Assembly (NCBI GenBank): GCA_025358115.1
Contig: JANYKQ010000058.1
Span: 1-64,000, forward strand
Direction: 5' to 3'
Source of the DNA: Methanomicrobiales archaeon
Lineage (GTDB): Archaea; Halobacteriota; Methanomicrobia; Methanomicrobiales; Methanospirillaceae
DNA: 64,000 nt
Shown here: in pieces, positions 54,125 through 63,627 of the stretch
Layout: each line of letters starts with the position of its first letter
Position numbering within the stretch: position 1 is the first letter of the stretch
Position numbers and translations under genes: made by a program
The notes under the pieces: generated by a model
What the model was told of the DNA's origin: nothing
Seen by the model: the letters and a program-made list of their open reading frames with translations, nothing else
Database searches by the model: none

Positions 54125-55744
54125 ATGTCACAACAACTCGGGGGACAACCCATAATTATCATGAGGGAAGGAGCAACGACAACCCACGGTCAGGATGCCC
54201 AGAACAGCAATTTTACCGCTGCACGAGCTGTTGCGACAGCGGTCCAGTCAACCCTTGGCCCCAGGGGCATGGACAAGATGCTCATCGATGGTATGGGGGA
54301 TATCACCATCACCAACGACGGGGTCACCATTCTTAAAGAGATGGATATCGATCACCCTGCCGCAAAGATGATGGTTGAGATTGCAAAGGTGCAGGATGCT
54401 GAAGTCGGCGATGGCACGACAACTGCGGTCATCCTCGCAGGGGAACTCTTAAAGAACGCGGAGGCGCTTCTCAAACAGAAGATCCACCCAACCAGTATCG
54501 CTGAGGGTTACCGCATGGCAGCCCAGAAGTCACTCGTGCTGCTTGACAAGTACGCTATAACGGTAAAACCGACCGATACCGTTATTCTCAAGAAGATTGC
54601 GGAAACCGCACTCACCGGCAAGAACTCGGAAATAGCAAAGACCCACCTCTGCGAGATTATTGTCAAGGCAGTCACGTTCGTCACTGATGCTGATGGTACC
54701 GCAGACCTCGCCCACATCAACGTGGAGAAGAAGGTTGGCGGCTCGGTGGATGATTCGGCCCTCGTAGAAGGTATGGTCATTGATAAAGAACGCGGGCACC
54801 CGAATATGCCCAAAATCGTGAAGGATGCGAAGATCCTTCTCCTGAACGCAGCGCTCGAATTCAAGAAGACCGAAGTGAATGCAAAGATCAATATATCTTC
54901 ACCCGGGCAGTCACAGGCTTTCCTCGATAGTGAGGAACAGATGGTTCACGATATGGTGAACAAGGTCATAAAGAGCAAGGCAAATGTCGTCTTCTGTCAG
55001 AAAGGCATCGATGATGTTGCACTGCACTACCTTACCAAAGCCGGCATCCTTGCAGCCCGCAGGTTAAAAAAGAGCGATATCGAAAACATTGCCCGTGCAA
55101 CGGGCGCAAATATCGTCAACAGCGTTGATACCATCACGACAAAGGATCTTGGCACGGCCGGTCTTGTCGAGGAGAAAACGGTTTCAAACGATGAGATGAT
55201 CTATATTTCAAAGTGCAAAAACCCCAAATCGGTCTCCATCATCGTCCGTGGCGGAACTGAGCATGTGGTTGACGAACTCGAACGTGCCATCCACGACGCC
55301 CTCATGGTTGTCAGCGTAGTTGTTGCAGGGAAAAAGATTGTACCCGGCGGGGGAGCTCCCGAGACAGAACTCTCTTTAAGGCTCCGCGAGTATGCTGCAT
55401 CGGTCGGTGGCCGCAGCCAGCTTGCCATTGAATCGTTTGCAAGCGCGATGGAGATCATCCCGCGTGTGCTTGCAGAGAATTCCGGGTTTGACCCGATCAA
55501 TACGCTTGTCGACCTCCGGGCAGCCCATGAGTCAGGCAAGAAGAACCACGGGCTTGATGTTCTGACCGGTAAACCGGCTGACATGCTCAAGGCGGGCGTT
55601 GTCGAACCCCTCCGGGTTAAAACACAGGCAATCTCCAGTGCAGCCGAGGCGGCAGTCATGATCCTCCGGATTGATGATGTTATCACCTCTTCAAAGGCCG
55701 GCGGACCTGCCGGTGGCATGCCTCCGGGTATGGGCGGTTATTAA
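54125..55744 (+). CDS. thsA: Thermosome (group II chaperonin) subunit
   Basis: 539 residues from ATG 54125, which has GAGGT 8 nt upstream. An earlier in-frame start at 54098 is disfavoured. All chaperonin motifs are present: [38 protein letters not shown] and [15 protein letters not shown]. The GGM-rich C terminus ([14 protein letters not shown]) is typical. Forms ATP-driven double-ring folding chambers. Monocistronic, with a T-rich terminator after 55744. The subunit letter is assigned by convention only. Confidence 0.95.
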   Translation: MSQQLGGQPIIIMREGATTTHGQDAQNSNFTAARAVATAVQSTLGPRGMDKMLIDGMGDITITNDGVTILKEMDIDHPAAKMMVEIAKVQDAEVGDGTTTAVILAGELLKNAEALLKQKIHPTSIAEGYRMAAQKSLVLLDKYAITVKPTDTVILKKIAETALTGKNSEIAKTHLCEIIVKAVTFVTDADGTADLAHINVEKKVGGSVDDSALVEGMVIDKERGHPNMPKIVKDAKILLLNAALEFKKTEVNAKINISSPGQSQAFLDSEEQMVHDMVNKVIKSKANVVFCQKGIDDVALHYLTKAGILAARRLKKSDIENIARATGANIVNSVDTITTKDLGTAGLVEEKTVSNDEMIYISKCKNPKSVSIIVRGGTEHVVDELERAIHDALMVVSVVVAGKKIVPGGGAPETELSLRLREYAASVGGRSQLAIESFASAMEIIPRVLAENSGFDPINTLVDLRAAHESGKKNHGLDVLTGKPADMLKAGVVEPLRVKTQAISSAAEAAVMILRIDDVITSSKAGGPAGGMPPGMGGY

Positions 55745-55753
55745 TTTTTCAAT

Positions 55754-55785
55754 CTTTTTTTGTTGAATTTTTTTTATTCCTCTCA
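55754..55785 (+). terminator. Multiple T-runs after thermosome gene
   Basis: Two T-runs of seven to eight bases within 40 nt of the stop. Confidence 0.5.
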
Positions 55786-55910
55786 TCGCAGTCCCCGTTT
55801 ATTTCCGCTATTTTCCCCTGATTTTACGTCCGGTCCCACTCCGCACATCACGTTAATTCAGAAAACCTGACGAAACCTTAACAACCTTTCCTGCCGAAAA
55901 TATTGGCACT

Positions 55911-57164
55911 ATGTGGAAGGCAGTGGAGATCGATACGTGGATCGCGGGCAGGCAGTCAAGCCTCGAAGATGTCCGGACCACCGTTACAGATATCATTGGC
56001 CGTGTGCAGAATGAGGGCGATGCTGCACTCATTGACCTGGCAAAGAAGCACTGTGTGCTGACCGATATTGCAGTATCGGATGATGAACGCGAGGATGCCT
56101 ACGAGAAGGTCGATGCAAAGATCATCGAGAGCATGATCGAGGCGCATGCCCGTATCGAGCGCTTCCACGAACTCCAGAAGCCCCGTGATCTCTGGTTACA
56201 GGAGATGGAACCCGGCATCGTGCTCGGTGTCAAGACTACGCCCTTAAACCGCGTTGGTCTCTATATTCCCGGCGGCAGGGCAGCGTACCCGTCATCCGCC
56301 CTCATGTGTGCCGTGCCCGCCCGGGTTGCCGGGGTCAGGGAGATCTGCGCCTGCTCCCCGCCGCCAATTAAACCATTGACGCTTGTTGCGCTGGATATTG
56401 CCGGTGTCACCGAGATTTACAATGCCGGCGGTGCCCAGGCAGTTGCTGCAATGGCGCTGGGTACTGAATCCATCAGGCCCGTGCAGAAGATCGTTGGGCC
56501 CGGCAACGTGTACGTCACGCTGGCGAAAATGATGCTCCGCGAAAAGGTGGAGATCGATTTCCCGGCAGGCCCCAGCGAGATCGGCATTATTGCTGATGAG
56601 ACCGCTGACCCCCGCATAGTTGCCGCCGATATCCTCGCCCAGTCCGAGCATGACCCCAATGCTGCCTGTATCCTGATCACCACCGACAAGTCCCTCCCGG
56701 CAAAAGTCGGTCGCGAGATAGAGGCGATGACAAAGGTCGCCCCGCGGAGAGAGATCATTGAACAGGCGCTCAAGAACTCCGGGTATTATGTTGCGGGCAC
56801 CATGGAAGAGGCGATTATTGCCTCGGATGCAGTTGCTCCGGAACACCTCTCAATACAGGTTGCCGATCCCTTATCTGTAGTCACGAAAGTCAGGAACGCA
56901 GGGGCAATCTTTGTCGGGCGCTATTCGGCGGTTGCCTGTGGGGACTATGCTGTGGGGACCAACCACTGCCTCCCCACTGCAGGGTACGCAAAGACCTATT
57001 CCGGTCTCGATGTGAATCATTTCTGCAAGTCGGCGTCGGTCGAGATCATCGACCGTGACGGTCTCGAGGCGATTGGGGATATCGTTGAAACCATTGCCGA
57101 TGCAGAAGGCCTCCACGCTCATGCAGAATCCGTGCGGGTGCGCAGGGAATCCGGCAGGAAATAA
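55911..57164 (+). CDS. hisD: Histidinol dehydrogenase
   Basis: 417 residues. NAD-dependent last step of histidine synthesis (histidinol to histidine). GGRAAYPSSALMCAVPARVAG, the zinc-site region SEHDPNAACILIT, APEHLSIQV and GTNHCLPTAGYAKTYSGL are conserved. Full length. No other his gene is adjacent, as is usual for dispersed archaeal his genes. Confidence 0.96.
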   Translation: MWKAVEIDTWIAGRQSSLEDVRTTVTDIIGRVQNEGDAALIDLAKKHCVLTDIAVSDDEREDAYEKVDAKIIESMIEAHARIERFHELQKPRDLWLQEMEPGIVLGVKTTPLNRVGLYIPGGRAAYPSSALMCAVPARVAGVREICACSPPPIKPLTLVALDIAGVTEIYNAGGAQAVAAMALGTESIRPVQKIVGPGNVYVTLAKMMLREKVEIDFPAGPSEIGIIADETADPRIVAADILAQSEHDPNAACILITTDKSLPAKVGREIEAMTKVAPRREIIEQALKNSGYYVAGTMEEAIIASDAVAPEHLSIQVADPLSVVTKVRNAGAIFVGRYSAVACGDYAVGTNHCLPTAGYAKTYSGLDVNHFCKSASVEIIDRDGLEAIGDIVETIADAEGLHAHAESVRVRRESGRK

Positions 57165-57243
57165 TTGTCAGGGAAGGTACCTGAATTAATAAATCCTTTT
57201 TTAACCATCGATATTGTAACAATGAAATTTGGTTTTATTGTGA

Positions 57244-57405
57244 TGCCCCCCCTCTGGGGGGGTCGTACGGTCGCCTTGTCAGTACCTCGCGGGGCAGGTC
57301 GGTTTAGAGAGATGACCGGCTCCTGAACTGCGCCGGGGGCGCCCCATCGGGGGTGGCGGCAGTATCATTATTGGAGATCTGGGTGCATCAGCCCCCATGA
57401 ATGAA
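57244..57405. ncRNA. GC-rich structured intergenic segment, candidate non-coding RNA
   Basis: A GC-rich block in AT-rich surroundings, between hisD and a surface-protein gene. Contains C7-TCT-G7, a self-complementary ggggcgcccc, and GCCG/CGGC arms closing it. No coding frame. It does not match the core motifs of tRNA, RNase P or SRP RNA that I can recall. Strand and ends are unknown. Confidence 0.35.
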
Positions 57406-57430
57406 CGAAGATAAAAAAACTGTATAAACC

Positions 57431-57964
57431 TTATTCCCGCCGCATCCTGCGATATCCCAACAACACTATCCCGGCAATTACCAGTGCTGCAACCGGAAGG
57501 GGAGATCCGAGCGGGGCTTCATTGGTTGGTTCTTCGGATGGATAAAAAACGATCTCTGTTGTCGTGTACTCTCCTTTGACAAAGCGGAGCCGGTCGACCG
57601 GGGAACCCACGACATATATCGTGAAGGTGCCAGGCTTGAGATCCCCCAGGATGACCGCTGTATCCCAGGTATAGGACCAGGTACCATTCTCAAGGTGCAC
57701 AGGTGCGGTAGTAAACAATCCGCGCCCGGCGGGGATATTGAGATTGTCAAGAGTTACACCACTGGGATCGAGTTCCGGGCCGGTCACAAAGAGGTACACC
57801 GCTATGGTTTTCATGCCGGTTACGGTGCCACTGAGGGTGATCGTATCCCCGATATGCGCCTGTTTCTCTGATGTATTGAGAGTGAGTGTTACGGCTCCTG
57901 CCAGCGGGACCAGTGCACACAGCAGGGCTGCGGCAAGGATAAACAGGAGATACGACCGACGCAT
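57431..57964 (-). CDS. Exported Ig-like protein with C-terminal membrane anchor
   Basis: 177 residues if started at ATG 57964, which places the signal peptide (MRRSYLLFILAAALLCALVP) at the N terminus. An ATG at 57997 adds 11 residues. The ectodomain of about 130 residues is beta-rich (HIGDTITLSGTVTGMKTIAV, GTWSYTWDTAV). One membrane helix and RRMRRE follow. Methanogen surface-protein style. Ligand unknown. Confidence 0.78.
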   Translation of the reverse strand: MRRSYLLFILAAALLCALVPLAGAVTLTLNTSEKQAHIGDTITLSGTVTGMKTIAVYLFVTGPELDPSGVTLDNLNIPAGRGLFTTAPVHLENGTWSYTWDTAVILGDLKPGTFTIYVVGSPVDRLRFVKGEYTTTEIVFYPSEEPTNEAPLGSPLPVAALVIAGIVLLGYRRMRRE

Positions 57965-58018
57965 GCCGGTAGGGTGAGCTGTAGAAGGGTAAAACATTGT
58001 CTTTTTCTGGTGAGTGAA

Positions 58019-59320
58019 TCAGAACCTGATCACCATCACCGCCTCTTCTTCTTTCTTCAGGTCACCTTTCAGGTGCTCGGCATCAAAGTCGTACGCATCG
58101 CCCGGAGTATAATCCTCGTAAAGCTCGCACTTGTCCAGCACATCGACAAATTCTTTTAAGAAAATCCGGGGGATCACATCGATACGTCCCCCAAAACGCG
58201 TGGTGATCTTTTTGATCATGGCGCGGATGAAGCGGTGCGAGACCCGCTCGCGGTCCGGCTCCGTGTAGGCCTGGGCATAGACATCCACGACTTTGAGCGC
58301 CACCAGTTCGAGTTTTGAGGTGTCGAACTTCTCCAGCAGGATCTGCGGCTGGCGGGGATTGCGGTAGGTATCGTTCTGCACAACACTGATGCGGTCATAG
58401 AGTGGCGGAACAGAGCGGATACCGCGGGAACCATCATACATGGCGGGCGTGCCGGTAAAGAGGAAGAAGCAGCGCGGCATCTCGCCCCGGTCGAGCGCAT
58501 CGATGATCCGGACGAGCGTATGGTAGCCCCTCTCCCGCTGGTTGCGCTGGAGCCCCTGCGTGGTCTCCATCTCATCGACGGCAATTGCAATGCCGCTGTA
58601 ACCGGCACCATGGATGATGGATACCAGTCCCCTCAGGAAGACAAACGCGATGGTGTCATCGATCTCGCCCTTGATCCCTGCCTTCTGCTTGAAGTCCCGC
58701 CCGATATTCGGTTCCCCGGCAATCCAGCCGAGTGCCGCCTGGGCCAGCTGGAAGTCGCCGGTATTGTTTGCCCTGTAGTACGTGCGCAATGCCGCTGCAA
58801 GGGCCGTGTTCACCTCACTGATCCCGCTGAGCGCAGTCTCGATCTCCCGCTCGGTGGCATCTTCGAGTGCAGCCTCCTCAAGGCTGGTCCCGCTCACCGC
58901 GAGCAGCCGCTCTTCGATAGCAAAGAGCCAGTTGTCGAGAATTGTCTTGATCGCATGCTCTTCGTTCCCGGTACGGAGGTTTGCACAGACCTGCTGGTAG
59001 ATGCCTTTGATCTTGTAGAGCGGGGTGGAGGCAGAGATGATCACGTGAGAGGTGACAAATCCCTTGGTACGGGCGATCTCGAGTGCCCGGGCAACCAGGA
59101 ACGTCTTGCCGCTCCCGTACTCGCCCCGGATAAACTTGAGATCCCCGCCGCTCTGGGCTACATAATCCAGCTGACGGCTGATCACGCCTTCTTCCACATC
59201 GAGACCGACTGCAATCCGCTCCAGCCCGCCCGCAGGGACCGTGCCCCTGCGTAACGCGTTGATGATGTTGATGCTCTCGAGCCGGCGCTGGTCCATCCGT
59301 TCAGGTTCCGGTATATTCAT
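58019..59320 (-). CDS. P-loop ATPase of the BrxD/DUF2791-like type
   Basis: 433 residues from ATG 59320 (GGAG 6 nt upstream; upstream in-frame TTG 59341 and ATG 59332 also exist). Walker A RGEYGSGKTFL and Walker B IAIAVDEMETT sit in an ORC/STAND-like ATPase layout, with a sensor-like LFTGTPAMYDG and a C-terminal all-alpha domain. It resembles the DUF2791 ATPases best known from BREX (BrxD), but no other BREX gene is here. It overlaps the upstream TPR/winged-helix gene and is probably co-translated with it. Confidence 0.75.
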   Translation of the reverse strand: MNIPEPERMDQRRLESINIINALRRGTVPAGGLERIAVGLDVEEGVISRQLDYVAQSGGDLKFIRGEYGSGKTFLVARALEIARTKGFVTSHVIISASTPLYKIKGIYQQVCANLRTGNEEHAIKTILDNWLFAIEERLLAVSGTSLEEAALEDATEREIETALSGISEVNTALAAALRTYYRANNTGDFQLAQAALGWIAGEPNIGRDFKQKAGIKGEIDDTIAFVFLRGLVSIIHGAGYSGIAIAVDEMETTQGLQRNQRERGYHTLVRIIDALDRGEMPRCFFLFTGTPAMYDGSRGIRSVPPLYDRISVVQNDTYRNPRQPQILLEKFDTSKLELVALKVVDVYAQAYTEPDRERVSHRFIRAMIKKITTRFGGRIDVIPRIFLKEFVDVLDKCELYEDYTPGDAYDFDAEHLKGDLKKEEEAVMVIRF

Positions 59321-61127
59321 AGGCTTCTCCATCCACTCCAACTCCTTTCTTTGCGATCAGTAACAATCCCTGTGCTGCTGCTTTCTGGATCAGGTGGTTG
59401 ACAATCCCGACCACCCTGCGGGTTTGGAGCACCTTTCGCAGTTCCATCTCGTTTGCTGTCCGGTGCAGCCGGATGAACTCGAGGATCTTTGCTTCCTGTT
59501 CGGTAAGCCCGAGCTGATCGGTGATCACCTGGGCCGGCTGGCCGGCTGCTGCCCGCTTTTTCACTTGCGGTACGTTCATAATCGGGCGATCAGCTACTGA
59601 TTTTTCCTTGCAGGAGCGGATCAGGGTGAGGAAATCCTCGAGGTGAATGGCCCGGGTGTGGGCCGGCATCACGTCCATCCCGCTCAGGCAGTAATACTTG
59701 CAACCCGCATAATCCTGCTCTTCATGTGCATTGTTCCCGGCAATGAAAAAAGCCATGGCAAGCAATTCAAGACCTTCAGAATTCAGCGTTGTCCGCCGGG
59801 CTTCGAGTTTTGCGAGCAGCTGCTCCATCAGCCGCTTGAGGCGGTGCATGGAGCCGTCTTTGTCCACGATCACGGCTGCCACCCGGCTGAGGTCAGCGCT
59901 CTTTTTCACATTCGAGAGGATGTAGAGCATCACCTTCTCGCACTCGCGTGCCTCGCCATGGGTGTCGAGGAACCGGGCATAGGCAAGTCCGCCGGCCAGG
60001 AAATCGGCCCGGTATGCCCGGTAATACCAGGACCGGCCTTCTGCGGCATCCCCGGCAACTTCGAAGAACCGGGCGGTTTCGAGAAGGCTGGCAACGTTTA
60101 CATCCCGGGAAACAGCATCAAGGAACCTGCGCTGTGCATCATCTCCGGGAACCCAGGCAATGAGGTGTTCCCGGTACCTGCCGATGATCGCCTGCAACTG
60201 GTCAAGGTCGTTTTTTGTTACCAGTTCATCCCGGATCAACCGCTCGTATGCAGCAAGGGCATTGTCTCTTCCCTCGCCCGCACCTGCCCGGGCAGCAAGC
60301 AGATCGCAGACAAGAAGGCGATGCACCGGTTGACGTGAACGTTCTGCCAGCGCCCGTGCAGTTCCCAACGCGCCATCGGACTTCCCGTGCGCCTGCAGGA
60401 GCAGGATATAGTCAAAGAGGATATCCCCATCAGTATCGGGCTGGATATGTTCCGCATAAGCATCGAGGGAAGCCGGCACATCGTAGCAGGAGAGGGAAGA
60501 CAGGTATTTCCTGAGTACCGCCGGTTCCCGGGTCTCCTTGTAAATCCGGTAAGCTGCCGCAGCTGCCGAAGGGAAATTTCCGGACTTTACCAGCGCATCG
60601 ACATATTCATGGCCCTGCGCAGTTCCACTCCCATGGGAGGCATAGATGGAGAGGGCCTCTTCTGCCTTGCCAATCCCCAGGTATGCCCGCATCAGGTGCC
60701 GGACATCTGCCGGTTTCTTTCCCATCTGCACGAGCCGTTTAAAGACCGGCAGGGCAGCCCGGTAATCCCTGAGGGCGAGAAGATATTCTGCATAACTCCG
60801 CAGGGCATCCTGGTTGGAGGGATCGAGATGGACGGCAGCAGCGTACTCCGCGATCGCCCCTTCATCACCCCGGGCTTCGAGCACTTTTGCCAGGTAACTG
60901 TGTACATACGAAGAGTCCGGCATCTTCTGGGCAAGATCCTTAAAAAAGACTTCCGCATCATCGAGTTTTCCCATGTAGTAGAGGTTCGTTGCTGCGAGCA
61001 CATCGATCGCAGGATCCTTCCCGGACTCGAGAAGGATCGTGCAGAGCTGGCCGGACTCGATATACCGCCCGTCTTCAAAAAGGCGGAATGCTTCTTTCTT
61101 CTGCTCTTCTCTCGATAATGGGATCAT
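59301..61127 (-). CDS. TPR-repeat protein with C-terminal winged-helix domain
   Basis: 608 residues. TPR-like helical repeats occupy about 1-480 (YVHSYLAKVLEARGDEGAIA; DALRSYAEYLLALRDYRAAL). After a low-complexity linker (VKKRAAAGQPAQ), a winged helix at about 535-605 contains LTEQEAKILEFIRLHRTANE and VVGIVNHLIQKAAAQGL. It is coupled to the ATPase gene downstream and to the glycosyltransferase gene upstream (four-base overlap). A scaffold that recruits the ATPase to DNA is a plausible reading. Confidence 0.75.
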   Translation of the reverse strand: MIPLSREEQKKEAFRLFEDGRYIESGQLCTILLESGKDPAIDVLAATNLYYMGKLDDAEVFFKDLAQKMPDSSYVHSYLAKVLEARGDEGAIAEYAAAVHLDPSNQDALRSYAEYLLALRDYRAALPVFKRLVQMGKKPADVRHLMRAYLGIGKAEEALSIYASHGSGTAQGHEYVDALVKSGNFPSAAAAAYRIYKETREPAVLRKYLSSLSCYDVPASLDAYAEHIQPDTDGDILFDYILLLQAHGKSDGALGTARALAERSRQPVHRLLVCDLLAARAGAGEGRDNALAAYERLIRDELVTKNDLDQLQAIIGRYREHLIAWVPGDDAQRRFLDAVSRDVNVASLLETARFFEVAGDAAEGRSWYYRAYRADFLAGGLAYARFLDTHGEARECEKVMLYILSNVKKSADLSRVAAVIVDKDGSMHRLKRLMEQLLAKLEARRTTLNSEGLELLAMAFFIAGNNAHEEQDYAGCKYYCLSGMDVMPAHTRAIHLEDFLTLIRSCKEKSVADRPIMNVPQVKKRAAAGQPAQVITDQLGLTEQEAKILEFIRLHRTANEMELRKVLQTRRVVGIVNHLIQKAAAQGLLLIAKKGVGVDGEAYEYTGT

Positions 61128-61828
61128 ACGTTTCCTTTGCCGAACCGGATCGCAAACAGCCCTTTAAGCATCCGGATCATGTCCCGCTTCTGCACCCGCG
61201 AATCGCCCTTGTTCTGCCAGGCAATGGGGACTTCGGTGACGGTGTATCCTGCCTGCTGCAGCCGCCAGAGGAGCTCGACATCGAACTCGAATCCCCGTGA
61301 TGTCATCTTTGGCAGTACAGCACCGATTGCGGCTTTTGTAAATACCTTGGCCCCGCACTGCGTGTCGCTGTAGGTCAGGCCAAAGAGTACCCGGATCAGG
61401 AGATTGAACGCCCGGCTCTCCATTTGCCTCATTATTCCCTGTCGCACGCGAAGGGTCGATCCCGGCACCCAGCGTGAACCGATCGCTCCGTCATGTGCGG
61501 AGAGGTGGGAAAAGAGCCGCTGCATCTCGCCGATACTGGTGGAACCGTCCGCATCAAAGTACCCCACGAGGGGTGCCCTGGCGGCTTTGAGTCCTTCGAT
61601 CACCCCGCCTCCCTTTCCCAACCGGTGATCGAAAACAAGACAGCGTATCGTGAGATCTGTCCGGTCACCTGCAATCCTGCGGATACGATCCGCAGTCCGG
61701 TCGGTCCCGTCACAGACCACGATAAGTTCCCCGTCAAATCCCGTGATCTCGTCAAAGAGCGACTGGATACGGTTCTCCTCGTTATAGGCGGGAATGACGA
61801 GACTGGACGAGAAGGCGGGTGTGGTCAT
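61124..61828 (-). CDS. Family 2 glycosyltransferase (dolichyl-phosphate sugar synthase type)
   Basis: 234 residues. SLVIPAYNEENRI start, VVCDGTDRTADRI, the metal-binding YFDADGSTS and a RGFEFDVELLWR motif match the DPM1/DPG-synthase branch of GT2. It lacks the C-terminal membrane domain. Expected to load a sugar on a dolichol-type phosphate for N-glycosylation of surface proteins. First gene of the unit with the TPR and ATPase genes. Confidence 0.88.
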   Translation of the reverse strand: MTTPAFSSSLVIPAYNEENRIQSLFDEITGFDGELIVVCDGTDRTADRIRRIAGDRTDLTIRCLVFDHRLGKGGGVIEGLKAARAPLVGYFDADGSTSIGEMQRLFSHLSAHDGAIGSRWVPGSTLRVRQGIMRQMESRAFNLLIRVLFGLTYSDTQCGAKVFTKAAIGAVLPKMTSRGFEFDVELLWRLQQAGYTVTEVPIAWQNKGDSRVQKRDMIRMLKGLFAIRFGKGNV

Positions 61829-61960
61829 TTAAGGGCTTGCTCCTGGTAACAGAGATTAGAGGGTGAAGAGTATTGCGCTTTTTTTATTAATGCTCAAGCG
61901 GACTCTGCCGTATATCCGTAATTATTGTACTATATTCGTGGGCAGAGTATCCCAATAACA

Positions 61961-62191
61961 TTACTGGTGTTTGAGCAGGTGCTGTCCCAACACCGTTGCG
62001 GGACGATACTTCTCTGCCATATGGAGCGCGGTTTTCCGGAGTTCGTGGTGCTCGGCAAGGCAGCTCTCCGGAGGCGGGGATTTGCGGAGGATTGCCGAGG
62101 TGTTCTCGGTGATCTGGATAAGTTCTGTGGCAATGACGGCATTGAGCCAGATAAGGTCAGCGAACATCTCTTTTGTTTCAGGGTCCTGCAT
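61961..62191 (-). CDS. Small helical hypothetical protein, 76 residues
   Basis: ATG 62191. Helical (FADLIWLNAVIATELIQITE; LRKTALHMAEKYRPATVLGQ) with a Cys in the middle. A TATA-like tttaataat about 21-29 nt upstream suggests a leaderless transcript. The other frames here are less gene-like. No family recognised. Confidence 0.6.
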   Translation of the reverse strand: MQDPETKEMFADLIWLNAVIATELIQITENTSAILRKSPPPESCLAEHHELRKTALHMAEKYRPATVLGQHLLKHQ

Positions 62192-62289
62192 GGTGAATAA
62201 TTCGTCGGATTATCATTATTAAACAACCGGCTTTAAGGGTCCAGGGGATATTCTTAATCCATATCCGGACAAAAACTCACTGGTGAATC

Positions 62290-62706
62290 ATGTCCTATCT
62301 TAAAAATATCCAACAGCACGGCAGGAATGCCAACCCGTTCTTTTGCCAGATGGGAATTGAGATCGTCAGCTATGATGCTGGATCTGCGGTGCTCAAAATG
62401 CAGGTCCGGCCCGATATGCACAACGGTGTCGGCTGGCTCCAGGGCGGGATGCTCGTTGCACTCGCAGATGAAGCGATCGCGCTGGCCCTCTACACCCAGT
62501 TAAAGGAAAACGAGGGCATTGCGACCATCTCCGAATCCACCAGTTTTGTCAAAGGTGTGCGGGAGGGTGTGATTGTTGCCAAAGCAAAGGTGATCAAGAA
62601 GGGACGGCGTGTTGCCTTTGCCGAGGCTGAGGTCTTTTTGGATGCCGGTGAAATGACGATGCTTTCCCGGACATCGGCTGCATTTGCCGTTACGGCAAAA
62701 GAATAA
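62290..62706 (+). CDS. PaaI-type hotdog-fold thioesterase
   Basis: 138 residues. Hotdog fold with HNGVGWLQGGMLVALADEAI (conserved H-G-G and acidic residue) and ISESTSFVKGVREG-type strand. Expected to hydrolyse an acyl-CoA. Substrate unknown. Confidence 0.9.
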   Translation: MSYLKNIQQHGRNANPFFCQMGIEIVSYDAGSAVLKMQVRPDMHNGVGWLQGGMLVALADEAIALALYTQLKENEGIATISESTSFVKGVREGVIVAKAKVIKKGRRVAFAEAEVFLDAGEMTMLSRTSAAFAVTAKE

Positions 62707-62712
62707 AAAAAA

Positions 62713-63432
62713 TTATTTCTTATTTCCTTTGGATTTCTTCTCTTCCGGCTTGACTTCGGGTTTGATTTCAGGTTTTCTGAATTTGATATACCAGACTGCC
62801 ACACCCGCTACAATAATGACGAGAATCACAATCACAATCATCGTTGTCGGGATCGCTGATGAAGCGGCCTGCTGTGCAGCTGCAAGGCCGGCTGTTGCGT
62901 CACGGTTGCCCGGGTCTGTCTTCAGGGCTGATTTATAGGAATCCACAGCATTCTGGTATTGACCCATTTTTAAAAGTGCGTTCCCCTTGTTATTCAGGGC
63001 CGTTGTATAATTCTTCTCAAACTTGAGAGCGCTATCATAAGCAGCGACGGCATCCGGATATTTTTCCAGATTGTAGTTTACATAGCCCTTATTGTTCCAG
63101 AGCTTTGAGTCATTGGGATAGAGTGCCAGTCCCTGTTCGAAGGTCTTAAGCGCTCCATCGTATTGCTTAAGCTGGATCTGTGCGTACCCCTTGTCCCGGT
63201 ACGTATACAAGAGGGCGTCGGACATTTTGAGCAGGGTCGTGTTGCCGGCAAGCGCCTGATCAAAGGATGCAATAGCTCTCTCATATTCATTCATGTTGAG
63301 GAGTTTTTCTCCCGTATTATAATGGATAAGTCCCTCATCGGTGAGTGCTGCATCTTCTGCAAGCGCCGGTGGAACAAAGCAGGCAATCAATGCGATAATT
63401 GCCAGAATGTGAATAAACTGCCTGAAATTCAT
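62713..63432 (-). CDS. Exported TPR protein with C-terminal membrane anchor
   Basis: 239 residues. A signal peptide (HILAIIALIACFVPPALAED) precedes four to five TPR units (KLLNMNEYERAIASFDQALA; KTFEQGLALYPNDSKLWNNK). A membrane helix (MIVIVILVIIVAGVAVWYI) and a Lys-rich tail follow. Likely an extracytoplasmic scaffold. Convergent with the thioesterase gene. Confidence 0.85.
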   Translation of the reverse strand: MNFRQFIHILAIIALIACFVPPALAEDAALTDEGLIHYNTGEKLLNMNEYERAIASFDQALAGNTTLLKMSDALLYTYRDKGYAQIQLKQYDGALKTFEQGLALYPNDSKLWNNKGYVNYNLEKYPDAVAAYDSALKFEKNYTTALNNKGNALLKMGQYQNAVDSYKSALKTDPGNRDATAGLAAAQQAASSAIPTTMIVIVILVIIVAGVAVWYIKFRKPEIKPEVKPEEKKSKGNKK

Positions 63433-63627
63433 GCTCAGTCAGTGGGATTTTTTTGTAAATTAATCTTACTTGGGGATGATACCTCCGGATGGTTTGGGTT
63501 TTCATCATTGCCTGATTCCGGTACAGAAAAAAGCCTGCGGGAAATAACCTTTTTTATCCCGTTCCTTTAAGGAAGATAACACTATTAGGATTGTGAGCCA
63601 AAATATAATGCAATCGGGGAGATTCTT

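Noticed and set aside
58019..59320. A BREX defence locus
   Set aside because: Only the ATPase resembles a BREX component. No PglX-type methylase, PglZ phosphatase or BrxC-like gene is nearby.
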